NCBI GenBank assembly: GCA_001636495.1 | Contig: KV440964.1 | Location: forward strand, 3,488,666-3,552,665 | Length of the DNA: 64,000 nucleotides | Reading direction: 5' to 3' | From: Sutcliffiella horikoshii | GTDB taxonomy: Bacteria > Bacillota > Bacilli > Bacillales > Bacillaceae_I | In this document: in pieces, positions 39,122-47,380 of the stretch | Numbering within the stretch: position 1 is the first letter of the stretch | Layout of the letters: each line of letters opens with the position of its first letter | The notes under the pieces: generated by a model | Seen by the model: only the letters and a program-made list of their open reading frames with translations | Told to the model about the DNA's origin: nothing | Database searches by the model: none | Program-made: the position numbers and the translations under genes

Positions 39122-39625
39122 TTACTTTACAAACAGCCCCATTATCAATTCATCCGAATACGTCCCGTCCTCAAATTTAACATGCTTTTCTTTTCTTCCT
39201 TCCACTTTAAATCCTAGCTTTTCATATACATGAATGGCCCGTTCATTGTGGGCGAACACTTCAAGACAGACCTTTTCTATTTGATGATCGGCCTTTGCCC
39301 AATCAAGCAAACGGATTATCATTTTCCTTCCCAACCCATTGTTGCAGTATTCTTCTTGAATGCTGATTCCAAACATGCAGATATGTTTTACTCTTATTCT
39401 GGATCCCCTTGTGGCGTTTAGCATGCCTATAATTTGGGAGTCTTGCTCTGCTACAAGGGTCAGATGTCCCTTTTCTATATTTTCTAGTAGCCACTCCTCC
39501 TCCTGCTTAATGGTGACCGTGAATTCTTCCGGTGCCGTTAAAAGATTGCGTCCTTCTCTATAAACTTTTTTAGCATGTTTCAGGAGTAATTCTGCATCTT
39601 CTATTCTTGCTTCTCTAATAATCAT
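39122..39625 (-). CDS. GNAT-family N-acetyltransferase
   Basis: A 167-residue GNAT protein. The acetyl-CoA loop is NNGLGRKMI near residue 95 and the C-terminal strand has NERAIHVYEKLGFKVEG, as in YkkB/RimI-like enzymes. The N-terminus IREARIEDAELLLKH is usual. The acceptor (amine, peptide or antibiotic) is not predictable. It sits alone between yajQ and the SDR gene. Confidence 0.85.
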   Translation of the reverse strand: MIIREARIEDAELLLKHAKKVYREGRNLLTAPEEFTVTIKQEEEWLLENIEKGHLTLVAEQDSQIIGMLNATRGSRIRVKHICMFGISIQEEYCNNGLGRKMIIRLLDWAKADHQIEKVCLEVFAHNERAIHVYEKLGFKVEGRKEKHVKFEDGTYSDELIMGLFVK

Positions 39626-39706
39626 CGTTCTCTCCCCCTCATTTTCCCATTGGATAAATTATAGGCGCTTTTCTAATAATAGGAAAGATTATTGGAGGTG
39701 CTTTTT

Positions 39707-40570
39707 ATGACAAATCAACAGAAACAAACACTCCCGCCACAACATCAAAATCAACAGCCTGGAATTGAGTCTGAGATGACACCAAGGCCTAAATCAGAAG
39801 ACCCTTCTTATAAAGGCAGCGGAAAATTAAAGGATAAAGTGGCAATCATCACTGGTGGGGATAGCGGAATCGGTAGAGCTGTCGCCATTTATTATGCAAA
39901 AGAAGGCGCAGACGTTGCGGTGGTTTATCTGAATGAACACGAGGATGCGAGAGAAACGCAACAGCAGGTGGAGGCGGAAGGCAGAAAGTGTCACCTTATT
40001 GCAGGAGACATTGGCGAAGAGGCTTTTTGCAAGCAGATTGTGGATGAAACAATGGCTAACTTCAGCAAAATAGATATACTCGTCAACAATGCTGCAGAAC
40101 AGCACCCTCAGGAAAGCATTGAGGATATTACAGCCGAGCAGCTGGAGAAGACTTTCCGTACGAACATTTTCTCCTTTTTCTATTTAACCAAGGCGGCGCT
40201 ACATTTCCTGGCAAGCGGCAGCTGTATCATTAACACAGCATCTGTGACTGCATACGCTGGCAATGAATTATTAGTGGATTATTCCGCAACCAAAGGGGCT
40301 ATTGTGGCCTTTACGCGCTCACTGGCCTTGCAATTGGTCGGAAAAGGGATAAGAGTTAATGGAGTGGCACCAGGGCCGATTTGGACGCCGCTGATCCCCT
40401 CTACGTTTTCAAGTGGCAAAGTGGCAAGTTTTGGGGCGAACACACCAATGAAGCGCCCGGGGCAGCCAGAAGAGGTCGCACCAAGTTATGTGTTTTTGGC
40501 AAGTGATGATGCTTCCTATATGAGTGGGCAAATGTTGCATGTAAATGGCGGAAAGATTGTAAACGGTTAG
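39707..40570 (+). CDS. Short-chain dehydrogenase/reductase (YhdF/YdaD-like)
   Basis: A 287-residue classical SDR with an N-terminal extension rich in Gln and Pro (residues 1-45). NAD(P) site GGDSGIGRAVA, NNAAEQ, catalytic Tyr and Lys in VDYSATKGAIVAF, and the C-terminal VNGGKIV. This extended form matches Bacillus general-stress SDRs such as YdaD/YhdF. The ATG at 39707 follows GGAGGTG. Substrate is unknown. Confidence 0.9.
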   Translation: MTNQQKQTLPPQHQNQQPGIESEMTPRPKSEDPSYKGSGKLKDKVAIITGGDSGIGRAVAIYYAKEGADVAVVYLNEHEDARETQQQVEAEGRKCHLIAGDIGEEAFCKQIVDETMANFSKIDILVNNAAEQHPQESIEDITAEQLEKTFRTNIFSFFYLTKAALHFLASGSCIINTASVTAYAGNELLVDYSATKGAIVAFTRSLALQLVGKGIRVNGVAPGPIWTPLIPSTFSSGKVASFGANTPMKRPGQPEEVAPSYVFLASDDASYMSGQMLHVNGGKIVNG

Positions 40571-40596
40571 GTAGTTGTATTGGGATGACTGATACT

Positions 40597-40630
40597 TGGC
40601 GCTCATTGATTTTGAATGTGGCGCTTTTTT
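40597..40630 (+). terminator. Terminator of the SDR gene
   Basis: GGCGC pairs with GCGCT-side sequence and CATT with AATG, followed by six T. The stem has a mismatch. Confidence 0.6.
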
Positions 40631-40879
40631 ATTGCACTTGGGATGTGAGTTCGGTGAAATGTCCAAAGTTTTCGAATTGTTGACCGAAGATTTTCAAAAG
40701 TTGTCCGATGTTTTTAGATTCTTGTCCAAAGTTTTTGGATTCTTATCCAAAGCTGGAGTTCTGTCAATAAAATAGACATCAATACGTATAGGATTGGCGT
40801 ATTTTTTTCTTCCGCGCTACGTAGTCACTTCGCTTGGACGCCTCTGTTTAAAGGAACAATTAAAAACCGAATTGTTCCT

Positions 40880-41746
40880 CTAAGCAGAGGTCAAATGAGT
40901 AGTATTGGCATGTTTGCGTTGTGCCTTATAATACGCCTTTTCGTACTCATTGGGAGTGGCGTACTCTAAGGTAGAATGGATTCTTTTCCTATTGTAAAAC
41001 TCAACGTAAAGTTGCACAGCTCCCATTGCCTCTGCTTTAGTTTTGAATACAAATTTATTCAGATACTCCTTTTTCAATGATGCAAAAAACGACTCCGCAC
41101 AGGCATTGTCATAGGGAGTAGCTTTCCTACTCATACTAATTTTTGCTTTTGCTTCTTTAAGCTCATCAATATAGTCATTGGAACAGTACTGAGTTCCTTT
41201 ATCCGAATGGTGTATCCAACCTTCTTTCGGTTGACGCAGCTTTATGGCTTCTTTTAAAGCTCGAAGAGGCAAGGAACGGTCCATTTTATCAGCCACTGCA
41301 TAACTAATAACCTTCCTGCCGAACAAGTCCAGGATTGGATTAAAATATAAGAAACCTTCATGAGTAGGAATATAAGTAATATCTGTCACCCAAACTTTGT
41401 TGGGTGCGTCTGGGCTAAACTGACGATTCAACTTATTATTATACGTACGATTAGAATGATCAGAATCTGTAGTGACGGTATATACTTTAGGCGGTGTGGC
41501 AAACAAACCTAACGCTCTCATGCGATTGGCAACCGTTTTAGAAGAAACATTTATTTTATCTTTTACCACTAACTTACGATGAATTCTCACACTTCCATAT
41601 GTTTCGAGGTTATCAGCGAAATGAAATAGGATACGTTCATCTATGAACTTTCTCCATTGTTCTCTTTCCGTTGCCTCACGGTCCAATCTCTTCACAAATA
41701 AATAATAGCCAGATGTAGACACACCAAGAACTCTGCACATCATCAC
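40880..41746 (-). CDS. IS3-family transposase OrfB (integrase core)
   Basis: DDE integrase domain: Asp in VWVTDITY, Asp in HHSDKGTQY and Glu in NACAESFFASLKKEY. The frame is open upstream of the first ATG as far as the end of orfA, in the -1 frame, reading KEVIFEFIHSHRNEHTVVM. As in other IS3 elements the active enzyme is expected to be an OrfAB fusion made by -1 frameshifting in the A-rich end of orfA (GAAAAGAAG). All catalytic residues are present. Confidence 0.93.
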   Translation of the reverse strand: MMMCRVLGVSTSGYYLFVKRLDREATEREQWRKFIDERILFHFADNLETYGSVRIHRKLVVKDKINVSSKTVANRMRALGLFATPPKVYTVTTDSDHSNRTYNNKLNRQFSPDAPNKVWVTDITYIPTHEGFLYFNPILDLFGRKVISYAVADKMDRSLPLRALKEAIKLRQPKEGWIHHSDKGTQYCSNDYIDELKEAKAKISMSRKATPYDNACAESFFASLKKEYLNKFVFKTKAEAMGAVQLYVEFYNRKRIHSTLEYATPNEYEKAYYKAQRKHANTTHLTSA

Positions 41747-41787
41747 TACGGTGTGTTCATTCCGATGGGAATGAATGAATTCGAAAA

Positions 41788-42093
41788 TTACTTCTTTTCT
41801 TGCGTGAAGATGTGCATGGCCTTTTTTAAGATATCTATCTCTTCCTGTAACTCAAGCTTGCTTCTCTTTTCGGCTTCATACATGTCCTTGTATTCAGAAG
41901 CTGTTAATAATTGATTTTGAGTTTCTTGAGCTTCTTCTTTCTGTCTCTTTTTAAAGCGATATACCCACTTTTGTAATGTATCATAGGGGATATCTAGTTT
42001 TTGACTAACATCAACGATCTTATGCCCATCCAGTACGATTTGTTTCACCACATATTCCCTAAACTCTGGAGAGTAGCTTTTCTTTTTCGTCAT
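41788..42093 (-). CDS. IS3-family transposase OrfA
   Basis: A 101-residue DNA-binding protein with an N-terminal helix-turn-helix (SPEFREYVVKQIVLDGHKIV...KLDIPYDTLQKWVYRFKK) and a C-terminal leucine-zipper-like coiled coil (ELQEEIDILKKAMHIFTQEKK). It recognises the IS ends. The ATG at 42093 is preferred over one nine bases upstream. Confidence 0.92.
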   Translation of the reverse strand: MTKKKSYSPEFREYVVKQIVLDGHKIVDVSQKLDIPYDTLQKWVYRFKKRQKEEAQETQNQLLTASEYKDMYEAEKRSKLELQEEIDILKKAMHIFTQEKK

Positions 42094-42344
42094 GTTTAAC
42101 ACGTCCTTATATTGGTTAATTTTGATTAAAACATGACGCCAATCCCTGTGTCCACTTTCTATACTACCTCCAAAGCGAAAATTAGAATGTCCAAAGCACG
42201 CTAGAAACTTGACCGAACCCCGCCAACGTTTGTCCGAACATATCTATTTACCGGCCTTCAATTGTCCGAATGATTCACCGTTTTGTCCGAACCGTTTTTA
42301 CCACACCTTAAATTAAATGAAATCACCAAGATGATGCCCATTTC

Positions 42345-42390
42345 TAGTAAAAAAGCCAACCCCATCATCGGAGGTCGGCTTCAATCCATC
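42345..42390 (-). terminator. Terminator of the lacI-type gene
   Basis: On the minus strand AAGCCGACC pairs with GGTTGGCTT and is followed by six T. It comes right after the regulator gene. Confidence 0.85.
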
Positions 42391-42406
42391 AATAAATGTT
42401 TTAATC

Positions 42407-43438
42407 TCAATTTTGTTTCGTCATTTCCTTACAAGTATGCCGCTTCACCATCGTATGCGGAATGATAATCCTCTTTGTCGGTTCAGACGGGTCCTTCACC
42501 TTTTGAATCAACGTCTTGGCAGCCTGGAAACCGAGCTGAAAAATGTTGATGTCCACAGAGGTCAATGGCGGACGAGCCACTTCTGCTAATAAGACATTAT
42601 TAAAACTTACAATGGACATCTGATCTGGCACGGAAATTCCCATGTCATGCAATGTGTTAAGAATACCAAGTGACATCAGATCATCGGAAACAACCAGTGC
42701 TGTAGGGGGTTCTTCAAGAGAAAGAAGTTCGGAAATCGCCTCTTGTCCACCTTCTTTTAAAAACTCTTCATGGATGATGTATTCATCTTTGTATGGTATC
42801 TCTGCGTCCCTGATTGCTTTTTCGTATCCGAGCAAACGGTCAATGGTCACCACTAATTGAATACTTCCACCGACAAATGCTACCCTTCTATGTCCAAGAC
42901 TAATTAGATGCTGTGTCGCTTCTTTGGCGGCGCGGTAATTGTCATTATCAACATGGGTAATCTCTTCTACCTGTTCAAACGGCTTGCCGATTACGACGAA
43001 AGGGAAGCACTCTTTTTGCAGATACTTGATAATTTTATCTTCTACTGCCGAATAGAGAAGGATAATTCCATCCACGCGACGGCCTTGAACCATCTGCATA
43101 ACACCTTCTAGAATCTCGTTGCCAGTTACGCCTGTTGACATTTGAAGCGCATATTGTTTTTCATGTGCGGCTGTACTAATCCCCCTTAGCACCTCTGGGA
43201 AAAATGGATTTTGAAATGTTTTATCTGCAGAAGCCGGCATAACAAGTCCTATTACTTGTGTGGACTGGTTTGCCAGGCTTCTGGCTATAAAGTTTGGATG
43301 GTATCCAAGCTCTTCCATTGCTTCTCTCACGCGTTTTTTTGTCTTTTCACTTATGCGTGGGTTGTTCGCGATGACGCGAGAAACTGTGGAAGGTGCAACA
43401 TTGGCCATTTTCGCTACATCTTTTATTGTTACTGCCAT
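42407..43438 (-). CDS. LacI-family regulator, probable maltodextrin repressor (MalR-like)
   Basis: A 343-residue LacI/GalR protein. The DNA-binding helix-turn-helix is IKDVAKMANVAPSTVSRVIA and the hinge helix is ARSLANQS; the remainder is a periplasmic-binding-like sensor domain (VIGLVMPASADKTFQNPFFP). It is the last gene on the strand of malEFG-amylase, so it probably regulates that set; LacI-type operators lie upstream of malE and of the neopullulanase gene. A cre-like site is located before its own start. The effector (maltose or maltodextrin) is inferred. Confidence 0.88.
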   Translation of the reverse strand: MAVTIKDVAKMANVAPSTVSRVIANNPRISEKTKKRVREAMEELGYHPNFIARSLANQSTQVIGLVMPASADKTFQNPFFPEVLRGISTAAHEKQYALQMSTGVTGNEILEGVMQMVQGRRVDGIILLYSAVEDKIIKYLQKECFPFVVIGKPFEQVEEITHVDNDNYRAAKEATQHLISLGHRRVAFVGGSIQLVVTIDRLLGYEKAIRDAEIPYKDEYIIHEEFLKEGGQEAISELLSLEEPPTALVVSDDLMSLGILNTLHDMGISVPDQMSIVSFNNVLLAEVARPPLTSVDINIFQLGFQAAKTLIQKVKDPSEPTKRIIIPHTMVKRHTCKEMTKQN

Positions 43439-43464
43439 GCACCTATCCCCTCCCCTTTAATAAT

Positions 43465-43478
43465 TGGAAACGCATTCA
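43465..43478. promoter_or_regulatory. cre-like site before the lacI-type gene
   Basis: TGGAAACGCATTCA matches 12 of 14 positions of the CcpA consensus TGWAARCGYTWNCW, about 30 bases upstream of the regulator start. It could also be an autoregulatory LacI-type operator. Confidence 0.45.
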
Positions 43479-43489
43479 AATGTAACGGA

Positions 43490-43527
43490 GCCTATCCTCC
43501 GATTGGGAGGAAATAGGCACTTTTTTT
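43490..43527 (+). other. Hairpin between amylase and regulator genes, T run on the wrong strand
   Basis: GCCTATCCTCC pairs with GGAGGAAATAGGC; the T run (seven T) follows on the plus strand, while the flanking genes are on the minus strand. It is either a terminator for antisense transcripts or an mRNA processing hairpin. Confidence 0.5.
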
Positions 43528-45076
43528 ACTCTTTATTCTTTTTCTTTCTTCTGATAACAGCAGCGACGATAAATGCGATAAATCCGCCGTAGATCAATGC
43601 CATGGCACTGACGAAGCCTACATTCATTCCTGAGTCTTCTTTGACGGTATAGATTTCCGCTGTTTCACGGTCAAGTCCGATGGTGTATGTCCCATTGGAC
43701 TCACGTACTAGTTCGTCACCAAGAGTTCCGCGAAGCTCCATCCCCTCACCAATCAATTCAGCGTCAATAGGAGCAGCCTTGGTTTCACTGGAATTGTTGA
43801 TGGCAACAAAACTGACTTCCCCTTCATATTCCCGCTTGATGACAGCCATGGCACCATTGTCGTATACCATTTCATAGGTGCCGTGTGTCAGACTTGGCAT
43901 CTTTTTACGCAATTCTGCAAGCTTAGTGATATAATCAATAATTTCTTTGTCCGCTCTGAAGTTCATATCTCTGCGGTTGTCGGGATCTTCCCCACCATCT
44001 AAAGCAATCTCTGTTCCGTAATAAACGATTGGAATTCCAGGTGCCGTATACATGTAAGCCAGAGCAAGCTTCAATCTTGTCGGAGGATGCTGCTTCTTCT
44101 TTATCGCAGCTCTTGTAAAACGCTCCACATCATGATTATCTAGGAATGTGCCCAAAATATAAGGGTTATCATAGAGGTTTTGATTGTGGTAAAAAAGTGT
44201 GTCCAATCGAGTTAAAGATTCGTCGGCTTGTGAAAAGACACGTGTCAGTTCGTTGTAGGTCGGGAAATCAACAAAGGAGTCGATACCCGTTTCCTGGTAA
44301 CCTGCCACATAATTCGGATCATCATGCCAAACCTCTCCGATCAAGAAAAAGTCTTCTTTTACCGACTTAACCTCTTCGGCAAACTCTTTCCAGAAATCCT
44401 TCGGAACATGCTTTACCGTATCAAGTCTATAACCATCAATATCCGTTTCTTCAATCCACCATTTGGCCATATCTAAAAGATATTCCCTGACCTCAGGGTT
44501 ATCCTGATTTAAATCTGGCAAACCATAGATCCAGCCGTTTTCTACCTGTTCTTGGTTATCCCAATTACGGATAGGTTCATTCGGATGGAACCAGTCCTCT
44601 TTGCCCTCTTCTTCCAACCATGCATGCTGGTAACCAGTATGGTTGACTACGAGGTCCACAATGATCTTCATATCTCTTTTATGTGCTTCTTGTACTAATT
44701 CCTTGAATTCTTCTAGAGTTCCAAAATGCTCTTCTGTTTTATAGAAGTCTTCTGTCCAATAACCATGGTATCCTTTTTCTTCATTCTGAACGATTGGGGT
44801 CAGCCATAGGGCAGTAAAACCCATATCCTTTAAGTAATCTAGTTTTTCTGTAATTCCTCGGAAATCTCCGCCGTGATATGCTTTCGGATCATCACGGTCC
44901 ACTTCAAAGTCATTGGAGAGGTCTCCATTGTTAAAGCGGTCAATCATAATAAAATAAATAATCTCATCTTGCCATGCGTGTTCTTCTTTTTCGGCGTTTA
45001 CAGGTTGAACGGATGGAACGAACCATGCTGAAAAAAGAAGAAACGGAACGAGAATGAGCCCCATCACTCTTTTCAT
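43526..45076 (-). CDS. Secreted, membrane-anchored alpha-amylase (GH13)
   Basis: A 516-residue GH13 enzyme that cleaves alpha-1,4 bonds outside the cell. An N-terminal signal peptide (cleavage near VNAEKEE) leads into the catalytic barrel: VVNHTG, DGYRLDTVKH (nucleophile Asp), LIGEVWHDD (acid Glu) and FLDNHDVERF (Asp). A C-terminal helix followed by RRKKKNKE should anchor it in the membrane, facing out. The ATG at 45076 follows GGAGGG. It lies directly after malG, and its products are the likely MalE substrate. Confidence 0.92.
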   Translation of the reverse strand: MKRVMGLILVPFLLFSAWFVPSVQPVNAEKEEHAWQDEIIYFIMIDRFNNGDLSNDFEVDRDDPKAYHGGDFRGITEKLDYLKDMGFTALWLTPIVQNEEKGYHGYWTEDFYKTEEHFGTLEEFKELVQEAHKRDMKIIVDLVVNHTGYQHAWLEEEGKEDWFHPNEPIRNWDNQEQVENGWIYGLPDLNQDNPEVREYLLDMAKWWIEETDIDGYRLDTVKHVPKDFWKEFAEEVKSVKEDFFLIGEVWHDDPNYVAGYQETGIDSFVDFPTYNELTRVFSQADESLTRLDTLFYHNQNLYDNPYILGTFLDNHDVERFTRAAIKKKQHPPTRLKLALAYMYTAPGIPIVYYGTEIALDGGEDPDNRRDMNFRADKEIIDYITKLAELRKKMPSLTHGTYEMVYDNGAMAVIKREYEGEVSFVAINNSSETKAAPIDAELIGEGMELRGTLGDELVRESNGTYTIGLDRETAEIYTVKEDSGMNVGFVSAMALIYGGFIAFIVAAVIRRKKKNKE

Positions 45077-45164
45077 CAATTCCGCTTCCCTCCCTTAAAA
45101 TCGTTTTAGTATTGTAGCTTTCGGTCAAAGACCCTTGCTTTCCATAAACGATTATATACTATTA

Positions 45165-46007
45165 TTATCCTTTTGTTCCACCTGCAGTTAGTCCGGCAAT
45201 CAAATAGCGTTGTAAGAATAGGAACAGCAATGCTATCGGAATAGCAATTAAGATGGATCCTGCAGCAAAACGAGTAAAGTTGTTCGCGAACTGATCATTG
45301 ATAAAGTTGAACAATCCAAGTGCCAACGTGAAGTTTTCAGGACTTCTTAAAATAATTCTAGGCAAAATGAAGTCAGTGAACGGAGCCATGAAGTTAAATA
45401 GCGCCACTACGGCCAATATTGGTTTAGCAAGCGGAAGCATGATCTTGAAGAATACACCAAAGTGTCCTGCTCCGTCCATTCGAGCCGCTTCATCCAACTC
45501 TTTAGGAATGGTGTCAAAATATCCTTTTACAAGCCAAGCATTAAATGGTATTTGTCCACCGATGTAAACCAGTGTCAACCCTACTAATGAATCTAAAAGA
45601 CCAACCATGTTCAGCATGATGTAGATAGCAACCATCGCCATCAATGCGGGGAACATTTGTAAAAGCAAGAAAGCATATAGTCCATAAGTTCTACCTCTGA
45701 AACGGTAACGAGAGAATGCATATGCAACAAAAGCCGTTATCATGACAGAGAAGAACGAGTTGGCAACTGCAACCATGATACTATTCTTATACCAAATCAA
45801 GTAATCACTCTGAGGATCTGTAAACAGCCATTTATAGTGAACAAGCGACCAGTTTTCTGGAATCATAGAAGCAGAGTAAAGACTAGTTCCAGGATTTAAA
45901 GATAATCCAATTGTCCATAAAAGCGGATAGGCAATAATGATGAACATGAAGCCAAGGAATAAATAGATCAATGATACTTCGATCTTTGATTTTGTTTTAG
46001 TGTTCAT
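45165..46007 (-). CDS. malG: Maltodextrin ABC transporter permease MalG
   Basis: A 280-residue permease with six helices and a coupling loop (KELDEAARMDGAGHFGVFFK) of the carbohydrate-uptake-1 type. It pairs with MalF; start and MalF stop share one base. It delivers dextrins across the membrane with an ATPase encoded elsewhere. Confidence 0.93.
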   Translation of the reverse strand: MNTKTKSKIEVSLIYLFLGFMFIIIAYPLLWTIGLSLNPGTSLYSASMIPENWSLVHYKWLFTDPQSDYLIWYKNSIMVAVANSFFSVMITAFVAYAFSRYRFRGRTYGLYAFLLLQMFPALMAMVAIYIMLNMVGLLDSLVGLTLVYIGGQIPFNAWLVKGYFDTIPKELDEAARMDGAGHFGVFFKIMLPLAKPILAVVALFNFMAPFTDFILPRIILRSPENFTLALGLFNFINDQFANNFTRFAAGSILIAIPIALLFLFLQRYLIAGLTAGGTKG

Positions 46008-47299
46008 TAAATATTACCCTCCTCTTTAAACGAACGAGTACGACGGAACTGGAAGAAGGCAAAGCCGGCTACAATGAGTCCGAGTATGATGGAAATTGCT
46101 GCTGCCATGTTGTAATTACTCGTATCGAACGTTAATTTATACACCCACGAAATCAGGATATCCGATCCTCCGGCGTTCTGGCCACGCACTGCTGGGCCAC
46201 CCTGATTAAATAGATAAATGATATTAAAGTTATTGAAGTTTCCTGCATATTGCATGATCAATAATGGTGCTGTTGCAAACAAAAGATGTGGCATCGTGAT
46301 GAAACGGAATTTCTGGAAACGTGTTCCTCCATCCACATCTGCCGCTTCGTACCAATCTTTTGAGATACTTTGAAGAACACCTGTGAAAAGTGCGAAAACG
46401 AAAGGGAATCCAAGCCATGTTTGTATCCCGATAATCGCAATTTTAGTATAGAACGGATCGGTCAACCATGGAATTGCAACACCTATCGTACTTAAGATAT
46501 CTCGGTTAATGGCACCGAATCGATCGTTAAACATTGCAGCAAAAATCAAGATTGTTACGAAAGCAGGTACTGCCCAAGGTAAAATCAAAATCGTACGGAT
46601 AAAACGTTTATATTTAATACGGGGGTCATTTACTAGCAATGCCAAGAATAATCCTAGCGCAATTTGTCCGGTTGTTGCACAGACTGTCCAAACAATCGTC
46701 CAAGCAAATACATTTACAAAAGTCGTTTTCCAAAGTGGAATCGATACCAGATTTGTAAAGTTCTCAAAGCCTATCCAACTCAATAATGCCCTTGGAGGCG
46801 TGTTATAAAGGTTGTAATCGGTAAAGGCCAATGAAACCATGAACATCAATGGCAGTACTACTACAAACAATAGTAGAATCAATCCTGGAATAACCATAAA
46901 ATAAGGGAAGCCATTGTCATAGAAGTTCTTAAGTGCTTCTTTCACAGTCGGCTTTTCTTTTCCTAACTTCAAGTCAATTGCGTTATTTCTCGCATCCACT
47001 ACGTTCAGGTAGTATAAGGCCACTGCAAAAACAGTGATGATAACAGAAATTAGTCCTTGTATTAATAAAAAGATGGAGTGGTCTACACGAGGAATTTCTC
47101 CGAGTGTGAATAGTCCCCAATATCCAATGTTAAGAAACTCGAAAAATGTAATCAAAAATGCCGCTTCAATAATGATGAATGTTATCCCTTTCGCATATCT
47201 GCGGTTATAAAGTTGACCTAACCCAGCAAAAACTATGGAAAGGATCATCGCTAAGGTTGGATTGTGCGAGCGCATTTTTTCAGTTGCTGTGCCAGACAT
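46007..47299 (-). CDS. malF: Maltodextrin ABC transporter permease MalF
   Basis: A 430-residue permease. The N-terminal third (about residues 15-120) carries extra helices including VFAGLGQLYNRRYAKGITFI, a short zinc-ribbon-less TM segment seen in Bacillus MalF proteins, and the C-terminal part has the usual transmembrane permease fold with coupling loop YEAADVDGGTRFQKFRFITM. It lies between malE and malG. Confidence 0.92.
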   Translation of the reverse strand: MSGTATEKMRSHNPTLAMILSIVFAGLGQLYNRRYAKGITFIIIEAAFLITFFEFLNIGYWGLFTLGEIPRVDHSIFLLIQGLISVIITVFAVALYYLNVVDARNNAIDLKLGKEKPTVKEALKNFYDNGFPYFMVIPGLILLLFVVVLPLMFMVSLAFTDYNLYNTPPRALLSWIGFENFTNLVSIPLWKTTFVNVFAWTIVWTVCATTGQIALGLFLALLVNDPRIKYKRFIRTILILPWAVPAFVTILIFAAMFNDRFGAINRDILSTIGVAIPWLTDPFYTKIAIIGIQTWLGFPFVFALFTGVLQSISKDWYEAADVDGGTRFQKFRFITMPHLLFATAPLLIMQYAGNFNNFNIIYLFNQGGPAVRGQNAGGSDILISWVYKLTFDTSNYNMAAAISIILGLIVAGFAFFQFRRTRSFKEEGNI

Positions 47300-47326
47300 A
47301 GCAGATCCTCCTCTTAAAGAAATATA

Positions 47327-47361
47327 GTGGATAGACTAGCATGGAAGCTTAGTCTATCCAC
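47327..47361 (-). other. Perfect hairpin between malE and malF
   Basis: GTGGATAGACTA and TAGTCTATCCAC form a perfect 12-bp stem with an 11-nt loop; no T run follows on the minus strand. It probably stabilises the malE mRNA end or attenuates malFG. Confidence 0.75.
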
Positions 47362-47380
47362 CGGGTTTAATCGTTAGTAA

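Larger units (their letters stand above)
40754..42172 (-). mobile_element. Intact IS3-family insertion sequence
   Basis: 1,419 bp bounded by TGGAG at 40754 and CTCCA at 42172 (imperfect terminal inverted repeats with matching inner bases ATA..AA..GACA), and flanked by a 4-bp target duplication AAGC (40750-40753 and 42173-42176). It carries orfA and orfB in the usual IS3 arrangement. The restored 21-bp repeat phase across the empty site supports these ends. Confidence 0.9.
40657..42305. repeat. 21-bp periodic TTGTCCGAA array, split by the IS element
   Basis: A 9-bp word close to TTGTCCGAA or TTGTCCAAA recurs with its TG at 40660, 40681, 40702, 40723 and 40744 (TATCC in the last), each exactly 21 bp apart. 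The word continues on the other side of the insertion sequence at 42188, 42210, 42231, 42263 and 42284. The bases between words are poorly conserved, AT-rich on the left. Removing the IS and one target copy brings 42188 to 21 bp after 40744. The array lies between the SDR gene and the lacI-type gene terminator; its role is unknown. Confidence 0.85.
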
